A stretch of DNA of 64,000 nt from Methanocorpusculum sp. (lineage in GTDB: Archaea > Halobacteriota > Methanomicrobia > Methanomicrobiales > Methanocorpusculaceae), in NCBI GenBank assembly GCA_017399555.1, contig JAFQBW010000060.1, positions 25,596 to 89,595 on the forward strand. Reading direction: 5' to 3'. Of this stretch, positions 29,617 through 39,913 are shown piece after piece. Each line of letters starts with the position of its first letter. Positions within the stretch are counted from its first letter, which is position 1. Under the pieces are notes generated by a model, which saw only the letters and a program-made list of their open reading frames with translations, searched no databases and was not told the origin of the DNA. Made by a program: the position numbers and the translations under genes.

Positions 29617-32600
29617 AACAAAAACTCATTCTCATAATTACCCTGCTCCTGGCTCTCGCCTGCGCAGCAGTGCCTGCAGTTGCTGACTCCTCCTCCTCTG
29701 CACCGCTTCTGCCGATGCAGTTCTTTGGAACCGCATCCTATGAAAACGGTGATGCAGTCCCTGCAGGATTTAGTATCGTTGCCGAACTCGGCGGACAAAC
29801 ATTCACCCACACCCTGACCGAAGATGGTATCTTTGGTTCTGACGGTGTATGGGGTGAGAAGTTCCTCGTAGACGGAGATACCGCAGGGGAAATAATTACC
29901 TTCTCGCTCGTTGATACTGCCGGAGACAGCGTCTCTGCTGCAGAAACCGTCACATACAACCCCGGTGAAATCTCAGAGATCGCACTGACTTTTGAAAGTC
30001 AGAGCGATGACACGCCAAAACACAGTGCATGGCTCAGTACTGACAATGTTTCTGTTGGCGATGTCTTCTATCTGAATATCTCCGGAAACGCTGAAGAAAC
30101 GGTATTTGTTATTGTTGATACGTATCGGGTCTCTATTCACCCGGACCTTGATAATGTTGACTACACCATTTCCTCAAATGCCTACAACATAACCCTTGAT
30201 GCAACTGGTAACTGTTCAGTACCGTTCACTGCAGAAAGAATTGGTGATGCTCAGTTTGATATAGGGTTCAGTGATAACTCTGGTATCTCAGTATCTGTCA
30301 ACATCACTGCTGCTAAAGAGGGCTATCTGAAAATCCAGGCACCAGCAGGACTTTCCCTTGATGCAGGAGACAAATGGGTATATGCACACTACTACAATGA
30401 ATTTGGAAAATGGCAGGGTGATGTTTATGTTACCTGGAAGATTGACGACAAATCTGTAATCGGTTTAGCCGAGATGGAAGATAGAAGTGTCCGTCTTTCC
30501 CCGAGAAGCATAGGCACTGCTGTACTCTATGCTGAACTCTCTGACAACCCGTTAATCAATGCAACAGTTGAACTTGTCGTAGAGGAGACGGAGATTGTCG
30601 GAATTACCGGTGGTTGTTCTTCCTCTACCCTGTCCCTTGGTACAACGGGAAGTGCCTGGGCAAATGCTGTTGACCAGTTTGGAAAAGAGTTTTCCTATAA
30701 TGAAATTGAATGGTCTGTTTCTGGCGGAAATATTTCCCTTACTAGTTCTGAGGACGATAAGCACAAAGTAACTATAACGCCAATCGCTGTTGGTACAGAG
30801 ACAATTACTGCATTGTCTTTATCAACAGGTCTCACCTGGAATCTTACTGTTACTGTTGTTGCAGGTACTACTAACCCAGATGCAGGTGATCCCTATGAAG
30901 TGGTCTATGGTCCTGGTGATTTGTATCTCTCTGTTGATGCAGTTCCTCATGCTGCTTCAGCATATGTTCTTGATATATTTGGAAATGTTCTCTATAATGA
31001 AGAAATTGAGTGGGTAATCGATAATGAATCCGTAGCAGTGGTCTCAGTTGAAACAGATATCAATGATAATACACATGAAATAAAAGTTACTCCAAAAGCA
31101 AATGGCACAACAGTTCTGCACGCATATGCTAAATCAAACCCTCTCTTAAATGAATCAGCAGTTATACATGTTGAGGATACAATCATTAGTTCTGTATCAG
31201 GTCCATACATTCCTGAAAAAATAACAATTGGTGGCATGAATTGGTGGTCTAGTGTATATGTATGTGACCAGTTTGGTTATCCGGTTCCTGGTGAAAAGGC
31301 AACTGTAACTGTTAATAACAGTTCTGTTCTAATCCTCTATTCTGATAATGGTAGTGGTTCTTCAGTTCAGCTAACGAATGGTGAGACCATGTCATATGGG
31401 GGATTAAGTCAGGGAGTTGTTACAGTTAAAACAGTTGCTGTATCTAACCTCTCTGCTTCCCTTTCTCAAACAGTAACGGTTGAGAATTCCATTGTTGCAT
31501 TAATCTCACTGCAGAATCATGCCGACAGCATACTTCCAATGCGTTCTAATCATTATTTCCACGCAGAGGTAGTTGATCAATATGGGGATTACTTATATTC
31601 TCAGGAACTGGTGTGGACAGTTGGAAATGAGGGTGTAGTATCTATCACAGATACCTGGGATTATTCAGTAGAATTATGTCCAATCGCTCCTGGTACAACT
31701 ACCATCCGTGCTGCTTTGAAGAGTGATCGTACCATCTATGATGAGATTACGGTAACGGTCGAAGAGACCATTCTTCGTTCCATCTACTTAAGTGGAACAA
31801 CAGAGATGTCTCTCTTCGCTCAAGGAGATGCGTATGCAGTTGCAAAAGATCAGTATGGAAATGATCTCCCTGAAGAAGAGATTGGTTGGAAGGTAGACAA
31901 TCCGGCAATTCTGGAGATTAGTGACGGTTGGTCATCTGGAAACCACTGGGTTGATCTTTATCCCAAAGCATTGGGAAGCACTAAGATTCATGCTTATGCG
32001 GTATCCGACCCATCCATTACCTGGAACATGACTGTTTCTGTGGTAAAGCCGGTTCTGACCAAGATTGAACTCCCGTACTCCACCAAGACCGTTTCCATGA
32101 ACACCTTGGCGTCCATCTCAGCAGATGTATGGGATCAGTTCGATAACCATCCGGATTATGCTGAGATATACTGGACGGTGGACAACGAATCTGTTCTTGA
32201 ACTCTCCTCTACTCTCTCCAAGAATGGACGAGAAATCCTGCTCATCCCGCAGATGCCGGGTGTGGTGAATCTTACCGTATCTCCGGTAGGCTTCCCGGAG
32301 TACAGTGAGACAGTGCAGATAATAGTTTCAGGTTCCGCTCTTCCAACCGTCACCACTGACTTCCCGGTAACTGCGTATAATGGAGAGACACTGAAAATCT
32401 CCGGAACTGCAGAAGACGGCATGGTGCTTCAGGCGATCATCTTTGGTAAAGACGGAGTATGGAAACACACTGCATCTGCAAACGCAGATGGCGAGTTTAC
32501 CTTCACTATTCCGACCGCAAACCTCAGCACCGGCTCCTACTCATTGGTGTTGCAGAGTCCGATGTATGATGGATACTTCAATATTGACGCGGCTGCAGAC

Positions 32601-35600
32601 GGCAAAGTCTATCTGAACACAACCGGTCCTGCAGTTGTTGACGGTGTCGGATGCGGTACTGTTCTCTTCAAACCTGCTGACCGCAACCCGGCAAATGCTG
32701 CACAGGCATTCTATGATGCAGTGTTTGCATCGGGAGTTGATGACTGGTGTGCTATTGGGGCATTCACTGTAGAAGATTCCTCACTGGTAATGAACGATGT
32801 AGAAGACATCGTTGTCGGTGCTCCGCTGGAAGTTTCCGGAACCTCTTCCTATCCGGCAGGAACGAAAATCTTCATTGAACTCTCTGATTACTGGTCTGGT
32901 GAACTGGTTCTGAATGAGACAGCAACCGTATCTGCATCCGGAACATGGAATGCAACCTTTAACACCACTGGTCTTGCGACAGGTAACTATCAGGTATATG
33001 CTGAACTCCCTGGAGTTTCTTCGTGGTCTTCCTCTGTTTACCTTTATGAGGGAATACAGCTCTATCTGTATGGCCCTACCTATGTAGAGCTGGATTCAGC
33101 AGATGAATATCTGAGTGTCGGCTATTGGGCTAATATCCCGGTTTCTGATGACGGACTGGACTGTATATGGAATGTCAGCAACGAAAGTGTGTTAACAATT
33201 ATTGACACTGATTCTTGGGGTCTGAAAGAGATTCGTCCGGCAGCAGAAGGTACCACAACCATTCGTGTATCTCTTGTTGACGATCCGTCTGTATTTGCTG
33301 AAACAGAAGTAACTGTTGTTTCTGAATTTATTCCCACTTCTCTGAGCATCTGGCTCTATGATGACACCATATCAACTGCTGCTTCCGGAATATTCTCTGT
33401 CGATATCTTTGATCAGTTTGGTCAGTCCCTCTATTCGAAGAATGGTGAGTCACTGAGTACACTCATAAATGTCACCTCTGATAACACCTCAGTTGTGACT
33501 GTTGCTCCATCCAGTGAGTCTGGTAACTATCTTCTCATTCCGGTAGCTCCGGGTACTGCTGAGATTCGGGCTGTTCTCAGCACTGATGATTCACTTTCCG
33601 CAGCTGCAACGGTTACTGTTGTTGCATCGGAGATGGGAATCTATCTCTGGGCTGACAGCGAGACAATCTCTGTTGGCACGGAAAGCTATATTCAGGCATA
33701 TGTCTATGACCAGTTCGAACATCCGGCAGCCATGTACACCGATGAGTTCATCTGGAGCGTGAGCAATCCAGATATCCTGCAGCTTGCGGCAGACTACGAT
33801 GAGCGGTACAGCAGTAACTACAGAATGAAGATGACCGCTCTTGCTCCGGGAACTGCTACAGTTACCGCAGTCTGGAAGGAGAATCCATTCTATGTTGCTG
33901 AGTACACTGTGACCGTGGAAAAACCGGTTCACAACTATATCTCTACTGAAGTTTGGGGTCAGATAACACTGGATGCAGTTGTCGGAGCTGAGAATGGATA
34001 CATTGAAGGTGTACTTTGCGATCAGCATGGAAATATTATCCTCACTAATCCCGTCTCCGCTACAATTGTAAACAAATCGGTCATTTCGCTTACCAAAGAT
34101 TCGGAAAATACCGCACGCTGGATTATCCAGCCGCTTGCTGTCGGTACAACAGATGTTGTCCTTTCCGTAAAAGACAGCTCGGTAGAACCATCTATCGTTT
34201 CAGTTACTGTTGAAGATACGAAGCCGCGTCTGTCAATCGATACGCTGGGAAGCTTATACAGCAATGAAATCTCACTGTCATATGCAGATCTCCTGTATTT
34301 CGGTGCAGTTGATCAATTTGGAAACTTCCTTAATCCGGAGAAATATCCGGTCTCCTGGAATGTCAGTGACACTACTGTTCTGAACGTAACAACAGTCACT
34401 CAGGAAACAGAAGTATATGATGTTCTTGTTGTCAAACCAAACACCACAGGAACTGCAGTTCTGACATTCTCTCTGGAAAATGGCGTGTCTAAATCAGTAG
34501 AACTCACAGTCTCTGAAGAAACAGAGATTATCTATGTTGGAATCGGAGATATTTCTGCATATGAGACTGATGCAGCACCTGCAGCACCTCTGCAGACTGC
34601 CTCTCTGAACACTCCATACCCGCCGTATCCGGAACACTCTGATGTACAGCGGTTAACCCTTGGTACTGATTATGCTGCTGTAATTCTGGCCGCTGATCAG
34701 TTTGGCAACATCTTTGGAACTGATGCATTGGCTATCACGGTGGACAATCCGGGTATCATCTCCTGGGAATGGCAGCAGGAGCTTGCTTCCTATGGAATCC
34801 CCGGATGGATGCTGAATATTACTCCGCTGAAAGCCGGAACTGTAACGCTTACTGCGGCATCTGCTGACGATCCGTCGGTTTTTGATTCCGTGACTGTCAC
34901 CGTTGTTGGCCCAACACTTATTGTCCCAAGCGGTCAGGCAGAAATCATTGTCCCGCCAACTATCAGTCCAAAGGGTGGTATGCTCTATCAGGACATTGAG
35001 GTAACCATTACTACTGAAACTGTTGGTGCATCCGTCTACTACACGTTAGACGGTACCACACCAACCAACCAGAGTATCCTCTACGAAAAACCATTCGTCC
35101 TTGATGAATCAGCATTTGCCAATGGAAAATCCCTGATTATCAAAGCAGTTGCTGTCAAAGACGGATGTGCAGACAGTACTGTCGTCACGGAAATCTACAC
35201 CCACGCAAAGAAGGACAAACCAAAGCACAAAGTCCAGGCTGCATCGGTTACCGGAGGTTCTGTTACCATCAGTTCCTCCGAATCAGAAGCTGATGAACTC
35301 ATCACCCTGACGTTCACTGAAAACGAAGGCTACAAGCTTGCCGGATGGAGTATTCAGGGCAGCATCAGCGGTACCTACTCCAACAAATCCGGAACAGTCT
35401 CTGACTTCGCTATGTGGGATGAAGACGTTATCATTGTCCCGGACTTCATCCAGATTGTCGACCAGACACCGAAACCGACTGCAATCAAGTTCCAGCACGT
35501 GCCATCCAAGATTTATGAAAACGATACCGGAGCATTCAATGCAATCGTCTACGACCAGTTCGGAAACCGCCTTGCAAACAACGCGGTTACCTGGAACTCG

Positions 35601-38087
35601 TCTGCTCCGTCTGTCTTTGCCATCGACAAAGACACTGGTGTCTATCAGGCAAAGGCTGGAGGAATTGCCGTCGTCACTGCAGCATCTATCACCAACCCGG
35701 ACGTATCTGCTTCTGTGACGCTCTCAGTTTATGTCCCGCCAAAGCCGCTTATCACCGGAGAAATCAGCGGCCCGGTCACTGCATACTATGGTGTCATGAG
35801 CGACCCGTACATCGTAACGTCCGAGTACTCTTCCCACCTCAACTGGGACTTCGGCGATGGAACACCGACCGTGAAGACGGAAGTCAACTACCCGTACCCG
35901 TACCACACGTCAAGCTACGACACCGTTTCCCACACCTTCGTTGAGACTGGAGACTTAACCGTCGAACTGACTCCGTCCAACTCCTACCGTGAGGGAGAGA
36001 CCAAGACCTTCAACGTCCATGTCACCTACGCACCGCCGAGAAACCTCGTTATCACCGACGGACCGACCGCGGTTGTCGGCGGCAAGAGTTATGTCTACAC
36101 AGCATTTGCAACCGGTGCGGATACCTACACCTGGTATCTTGACGGCCAGGTTGTTGAAGGAGAGACTGGTTCTTCTGCAACAATCACGTTCCCAACTTCG
36201 CAGAACGAGAGAACTGCTGAGGTCAAGGTTGCCGCATCCTACAAAGACAGCGGAAACTGTGATCCTGTCACAAAGACTGTAACAGTCTCTGTTGAAGACG
36301 GAGTGCTCGGCGCATTCGGCGATGACATCACCATGAATCCTGCAAAACCGGCAGTTGGTGATGTGGTTGTCTTCAGCATCGAGAAAGTCTCCAATGCAGT
36401 CAAGTACCTCTGGACCTTTGAGGACGGCCACACTGAGACCACCACTGCACCGAAGGTCTCCCACGCATTAAAAGACACGACAACTGACTCGGTCACGGTT
36501 ACCGCGTACAACAGTGCCGGTCTCACTAAAGAAAAGACCTACACCTTCACCGTGGCCGGTGCAAAGCCGGCAAAGCCGGCAATTTCTGCAAGCAAGACTC
36601 CGGCAAATCCGGGAGATACCATCATCTTCACTGCAGAATCCTCTGGTGCCACGACCTATAAGTGGACAGTTGATGGTTCAGTACAGGAATCCACTGCAAA
36701 CACCTGTGAAGTATTCTGGACCGTTGACGATGTTGGAAAACATGAGGTTGCGGTCACGGTCAGCAATGACTATGGAACGGCAAAGAACAGCATTGTATAT
36801 GAAGTAGCGGCAAAGAAAGGAAAACCGGCGTTCATCAAGAAGATTACCGGACCGGATGTCATGAACGAACAGGGTTCGGAGACTTTCAATGCGGTAATTC
36901 AGTGTCAGGATGATTATGATATCGCCTGGTATCTGAACAACGAACTCATAGAAGGAGAAACAACCAAGCATCTTAAACTCCAGCTTCCGGTAGGCGAGTA
37001 TGTCTTAAAAGTGGTTGTTACCACTGAGTATGAAGAGGTCTCCGAGTATGAGAAGTACTTCAAGGTAGTTTCCAAGAAAGACAAGCAGAAGAACAACAAA
37101 GACAAGAACCTGGCAACTCCGGAGAATGCCGTCACCCCGCAGCTGGTGGACAACAGTTCATCTGGAAAGAGTGCATTCAGCACGGTCGGCTCTCTGAAAC
37201 TGGACAAAGACGATATCAGCAAAGATGCAGATGAAGTCTCTATTGAGATTGCCCCAATCAATCCGGAGGAGTTAGCTGGATTCACTGATGAGATGGGAAG
37301 CCGTCAGAATGTTCTCATGAGTCTGGAAATCAATCCGACCGGTCTGAAGAATGAGAAGAGTCTGGAAAAGAGTGCACATATCACCTTCCGTCTGTTAAAG
37401 GATGATGTTGCAGATTCTGAAGCAGTTCAGTTCTACCGCTTAGATACCGGTTCCGGTGTTGACCAGTGGGTCAGACTCCACAAAGTAAGCTGTGTTGAAG
37501 ACGGCGACTACTATGAGTTCACGGTTGCAACGGCTGGTATGTCTCAGTTTGTTGCAGCACCAGTTTCTCTCTTAGATGAACAGGAGAAGCCGGCTGTCCC
37601 GACCGTTGAGATTACCAACACTACTGCAACCTTCAATGCAAAGATTCCGGCAGAAGTAAGCTACACGTTATCCCCTGACAGCATCAGCAGTCTTCGTGCT
37701 CCGGTTCTGACAAAAGGCGGTCTGACACTTACTATTGGCGATGTTATCGTCGAGAAGGTTGTTGGAGGCACTTCCACAAAAGTATCTTCAGAGGTTCTGG
37801 AAAACGGTGAGGTTTCTGTGTCTGGTGATATCAGCGATGCAGAGTCTCTGAAGGTAAGCTTCATGGGAAGAATTCTGGGTGACACCCTCGGCAATGGAAA
37901 AGTCGGTGCGGTCAGTGCATTAAAGATTGCCCAGAATATTGTTGGTCTCGAATCCGGAAAGATGAGTGACACGGACAAATTCTATGGTGACGTCAACGGT
38001 GACGGCAATGTCAAGGTTGTCGATGCACTCATGATTGCGCAGTACACTGTTGGAATCCTGGACGAGAACTATGTGAGAGTTGCATAA
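29613..38087 (+). CDS. Giant dockerin-bearing Big-repeat surface protein, 2824 aa (H)
   Basis: Signal peptide about 1-24. Residues about 25-128 are a carboxypeptidase-like domain homologous to protein E. About 14 Big-like repeats (VDQFGNFLN, VDNESVLELS types) are interrupted near 909-1062 by the MYDG module of protein F. Then, as in protein C, come a chitobiase C-terminal-like domain (about 1779-1864, YYTLDGTTPT), a GGSVTI repeat, a Big repeat, PKD-like domains (NWDFGDGT, WTFEDGH), a pre-sorting-type domain (FYRLDTGSGVDQW), the X-module and a dockerin (last ~70 residues). Dockerin loop 2 is intact and loop 1 degenerate, exactly as in C. No membrane anchor. Last gene of the operon; a terminator follows immediately. 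Likely docks on cohesin-like protein A or B. Confidence 0.82.
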   Translation: MKQKLILIITLLLALACAAVPAVADSSSSAPLLPMQFFGTASYENGDAVPAGFSIVAELGGQTFTHTLTEDGIFGSDGVWGEKFLVDGDTAGEIITFSLVDTAGDSVSAAETVTYNPGEISEIALTFESQSDDTPKHSAWLSTDNVSVGDVFYLNISGNAEETVFVIVDTYRVSIHPDLDNVDYTISSNAYNITLDATGNCSVPFTAERIGDAQFDIGFSDNSGISVSVNITAAKEGYLKIQAPAGLSLDAGDKWVYAHYYNEFGKWQGDVYVTWKIDDKSVIGLAEMEDRSVRLSPRSIGTAVLYAELSDNPLINATVELVVEETEIVGITGGCSSSTLSLGTTGSAWANAVDQFGKEFSYNEIEWSVSGGNISLTSSEDDKHKVTITPIAVGTETITALSLSTGLTWNLTVTVVAGTTNPDAGDPYEVVYGPGDLYLSVDAVPHAASAYVLDIFGNVLYNEEIEWVIDNESVAVVSVETDINDNTHEIKVTPKANGTTVLHAYAKSNPLLNESAVIHVEDTIISSVSGPYIPEKITIGGMNWWSSVYVCDQFGYPVPGEKATVTVNNSSVLILYSDNGSGSSVQLTNGETMSYGGLSQGVVTVKTVAVSNLSASLSQTVTVENSIVALISLQNHADSILPMRSNHYFHAEVVDQYGDYLYSQELVWTVGNEGVVSITDTWDYSVELCPIAPGTTTIRAALKSDRTIYDEITVTVEETILRSIYLSGTTEMSLFAQGDAYAVAKDQYGNDLPEEEIGWKVDNPAILEISDGWSSGNHWVDLYPKALGSTKIHAYAVSDPSITWNMTVSVVKPVLTKIELPYSTKTVSMNTLASISADVWDQFDNHPDYAEIYWTVDNESVLELSSTLSKNGREILLIPQMPGVVNLTVSPVGFPEYSETVQIIVSGSALPTVTTDFPVTAYNGETLKISGTAEDGMVLQAIIFGKDGVWKHTASANADGEFTFTIPTANLSTGSYSLVLQSPMYDGYFNIDAAADGKVYLNTTGPAVVDGVGCGTVLFKPADRNPANAAQAFYDAVFASGVDDWCAIGAFTVEDSSLVMNDVEDIVVGAPLEVSGTSSYPAGTKIFIELSDYWSGELVLNETATVSASGTWNATFNTTGLATGNYQVYAELPGVSSWSSSVYLYEGIQLYLYGPTYVELDSADEYLSVGYWANIPVSDDGLDCIWNVSNESVLTIIDTDSWGLKEIRPAAEGTTTIRVSLVDDPSVFAETEVTVVSEFIPTSLSIWLYDDTISTAASGIFSVDIFDQFGQSLYSKNGESLSTLINVTSDNTSVVTVAPSSESGNYLLIPVAPGTAEIRAVLSTDDSLSAAATVTVVASEMGIYLWADSETISVGTESYIQAYVYDQFEHPAAMYTDEFIWSVSNPDILQLAADYDERYSSNYRMKMTALAPGTATVTAVWKENPFYVAEYTVTVEKPVHNYISTEVWGQITLDAVVGAENGYIEGVLCDQHGNIILTNPVSATIVNKSVISLTKDSENTARWIIQPLAVGTTDVVLSVKDSSVEPSIVSVTVEDTKPRLSIDTLGSLYSNEISLSYADLLYFGAVDQFGNFLNPEKYPVSWNVSDTTVLNVTTVTQETEVYDVLVVKPNTTGTAVLTFSLENGVSKSVELTVSEETEIIYVGIGDISAYETDAAPAAPLQTASLNTPYPPYPEHSDVQRLTLGTDYAAVILAADQFGNIFGTDALAITVDNPGIISWEWQQELASYGIPGWMLNITPLKAGTVTLTAASADDPSVFDSVTVTVVGPTLIVPSGQAEIIVPPTISPKGGMLYQDIEVTITTETVGASVYYTLDGTTPTNQSILYEKPFVLDESAFANGKSLIIKAVAVKDGCADSTVVTEIYTHAKKDKPKHKVQAASVTGGSVTISSSESEADELITLTFTENEGYKLAGWSIQGSISGTYSNKSGTVSDFAMWDEDVIIVPDFIQIVDQTPKPTAIKFQHVPSKIYENDTGAFNAIVYDQFGNRLANNAVTWNSSAPSVFAIDKDTGVYQAKAGGIAVVTAASITNPDVSASVTLSVYVPPKPLITGEISGPVTAYYGVMSDPYIVTSEYSSHLNWDFGDGTPTVKTEVNYPYPYHTSSYDTVSHTFVETGDLTVELTPSNSYREGETKTFNVHVTYAPPRNLVITDGPTAVVGGKSYVYTAFATGADTYTWYLDGQVVEGETGSSATITFPTSQNERTAEVKVAASYKDSGNCDPVTKTVTVSVEDGVLGAFGDDITMNPAKPAVGDVVVFSIEKVSNAVKYLWTFEDGHTETTTAPKVSHALKDTTTDSVTVTAYNSAGLTKEKTYTFTVAGAKPAKPAISASKTPANPGDTIIFTAESSGATTYKWTVDGSVQESTANTCEVFWTVDDVGKHEVAVTVSNDYGTAKNSIVYEVAAKKGKPAFIKKITGPDVMNEQGSETFNAVIQCQDDYDIAWYLNNELIEGETTKHLKLQLPVGEYVLKVVVTTEYEEVSEYEKYFKVVSKKDKQKNNKDKNLATPENAVTPQLVDNSSSGKSAFSTVGSLKLDKDDISKDADEVSIEIAPINPEELAGFTDEMGSRQNVLMSLEINPTGLKNEKSLEKSAHITFRLLKDDVADSEAVQFYRLDTGSGVDQWVRLHKVSCVEDGDYYEFTVATAGMSQFVAAPVSLLDEQEKPAVPTVEITNTTATFNAKIPAEVSYTLSPDSISSLRAPVLTKGGLTLTIGDVIVEKVVGGTSTKVSSEVLENGEVSVSGDISDAESLKVSFMGRILGDTLGNGKVGAVSALKIAQNIVGLESGKMSDTDKFYGDVNGDGNVKVVDALMIAQYTVGILDENYVRVA
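37594..38087 (+). repeat. X-module/dockerin cassette, copy 2 of a 494-bp direct repeat
   Basis: Counterpart of 19813-20306, equal in length and about 96-97% identical by eye. The junction falls at ctgtcccgaccgttgag, just before the X-module. Confidence 0.9.
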
Positions 38088-38118
38088 ACCGAAAACATCG
38101 GTTTTCTTTCTTCTTTTT
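38087..38118 (+). terminator. Terminator of the five-gene surface operon
   Basis: Stem aaccga/tcggtt overlaps the end of the stop codon and is followed by a T-rich tract (ttttctttcttcttttt). The remaining bases to 38277 show no gene. Confidence 0.6.
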
Positions 38119-38277
38119 CACTTTGTGGAGACAAAATATCGAGAATCTCCTTTATTTCTCCTGGAAAATTTCTATATGTCCCTTTTCATCATAGTTCAGG
38201 GAACATGAATCCTCATATCCACAGTATCTCATAAGATATTGTATGGGGAAATCATTATTTCCCGAAAATCTCTAATA

Positions 38278-39531
38278 TCACAACTCAAGACTGTTCTCAT
38301 TGAGCAGGAAATCAAAAATACTCATTGTCACCACCCCGTCCTCATCGCGTTTCAGCATGGCAGGTCCCTTCACCACAATAATCTTCTTAAAACTGTCATC
38401 GATATTCAAAAGCGACATCTTCTCCTGCCGTACCTTCTCTGCGTCCGGCAGTGCAAACGCCGACTGAATATAATACCGGACACTTCCCTGATTCACAATA
38501 AAATCAACTTCATACTGTTTTCTCTGGTACTTCCCATCCTCCTGCTTTACCTGCTTCTCCACAACCCCGACATCCACATTGTATCCGCGTTTTCGCAGTT
38601 CATTATAGATAATATTCTCCATAATGTGATTCTCCTCCTGCTGACGGAAATTCAGTTTTGCATTCCTGAGCCCGACATCCTCAAAGTAATACTTCAGCGG
38701 AGTGGAAATATAGCGCCTTCCCTTCACATCATACCGGTGTACGCCATGGATAAGGAACGCATCTTCGAGAAAATCAAGATAGGATTTTACCGTCACCTGC
38801 GAAAGAGAAGATGACTTCTCAGTCTTGAAGGTATCTGCAATCCGCTTTGGATTTGTCAGAGACCCGACCGCAGAGGCGAGAATCGTTATCAGGGTTTCCA
38901 GCTCATCCGGATGCCGGATATTGTTTCGTGCGATGATATCTTTGAGATACGTCTCAGCGAAAAGATGGGACAGATACTCGCTTTTCTGCTGCCAGGTCTT
39001 CCGGGTCAGAATCATCGGAAGGCCGCCAAAGGTATAGTACTCATTCCACCCTTCGTACCTGTCCCCCGCATAGACAGACATAAACTCAGCAAAAGTCAGC
39101 GGAAAGAGATGTACCTCATCCCCTCTTCCCCGAAACTCAGTCAGCACATCCTTTGAAAGAAAACGCGAGTTGCTGCCGGTAACATAAATATCCACATTTT
39201 CCCGGTAGAGAAGAGAATTGAGCACACTCTCGAATGAATCCAGCTCCTGTACCTCATCAAAGAACAGATAATACATTCCCTCATCCGTCATACAGGAATC
39301 AAGATACGCAAGCAGCGCATCCGGATTCTTCAGCGCCAAATGTTTCCGGTCATCAAATGCAATCCGTATGATATGGTCTGCATCAACTCCTGACTGAATG
39401 AGATGACGATAGTAGAGCGTGGAAAGCAGATACGATTTTCCAACTCTCCTGATTCCGGTAATTACTTTAATCAGACCGTTGTGTTTCCGGTCAATGAGTT
39501 CCTGAACATATTTGTCTCGGGGGATTTCCAT
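38278..39531 (-). CDS. AAA ATPase with DUF4143 (AAA_14) domain
   Basis: 417 residues. N-terminal P-loop ATPase: Walker A-like GIRRVGKSYLL (about 26-36), Walker B FFDEVQEL (about 95-102) and a sensor strand VTGSNSRF (about 116-123). The C-terminal half has the DUF4143 pattern (YYFEDVGLRNA, ENIIYNELRKRGYNVDVG, EVDFIV). The EVDF...I segment suggests a degraded or active PD-(D/E)XK-like fold. Such ATPases are common single genes in archaea and bacteroidetes, with no settled role; DNA transactions or a selfish function have been suggested. The gene is monocistronic, convergent with the surface operon, and preceded by an AT-rich region with repeats. Confidence 0.82.
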   Translation of the reverse strand: MEIPRDKYVQELIDRKHNGLIKVITGIRRVGKSYLLSTLYYRHLIQSGVDADHIIRIAFDDRKHLALKNPDALLAYLDSCMTDEGMYYLFFDEVQELDSFESVLNSLLYRENVDIYVTGSNSRFLSKDVLTEFRGRGDEVHLFPLTFAEFMSVYAGDRYEGWNEYYTFGGLPMILTRKTWQQKSEYLSHLFAETYLKDIIARNNIRHPDELETLITILASAVGSLTNPKRIADTFKTEKSSSLSQVTVKSYLDFLEDAFLIHGVHRYDVKGRRYISTPLKYYFEDVGLRNAKLNFRQQEENHIMENIIYNELRKRGYNVDVGVVEKQVKQEDGKYQRKQYEVDFIVNQGSVRYYIQSAFALPDAEKVRQEKMSLLNIDDSFKKIIVVKGPAMLKRDEDGVVTMSIFDFLLNENSLEL

Positions 39532-39913
39532 GCTAGAGTCCTGTTGTATATTTTTGCTTCATAAAGCATTTTTTTAAAGTATGCTGATTAGTATATTTTC
39601 TTCCTGATTTCATAAAGCTATCGTTCGAATATGCTTTGCTCCTAAATTATGTTTCGTGAGATGAACACCAAACTGATTTAGAAAACAGAATACATTGGCA
39701 GAGATTAGCGTGGATTGGCGGTTTGATATTTTATCTATGTTGGTTTCTCTGATAGCCGCCGGACAGTTTAGTGATAATCAGCGAATTACCGAAGCTGAAA
39801 GCCTGCCTCATACCGCAACCTCAAAAACCATACTAAACATTTTTGCTTCATAAAGCATTTTTATCCAATAGCACCCCTCACCAAAAAAAAAAGAGAATCA
39901 CCCAATCCCAACC
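39532..39913. other. AT-rich intergenic region with a 24-bp direct repeat
   Basis: No gene is supported. The sequence atttttgcttcataaagcattttt occurs exactly at 39550-39573 and 39839-39862; its core is a tgctt-cata-aagca palindrome. A partial third copy (tttcataaagct) lies near 39608. The right copy sits just downstream of the aquaporin stop and the left copy just upstream of the ATPase start, so they could be terminators, operators or element ends. Confidence 0.65.

Noticed and set aside
39532..39913. CRISPR-like array suspected from repeated 24-mers
   Set aside because: Only two full copies with a 265-bp gap and no regular spacers or cas genes.
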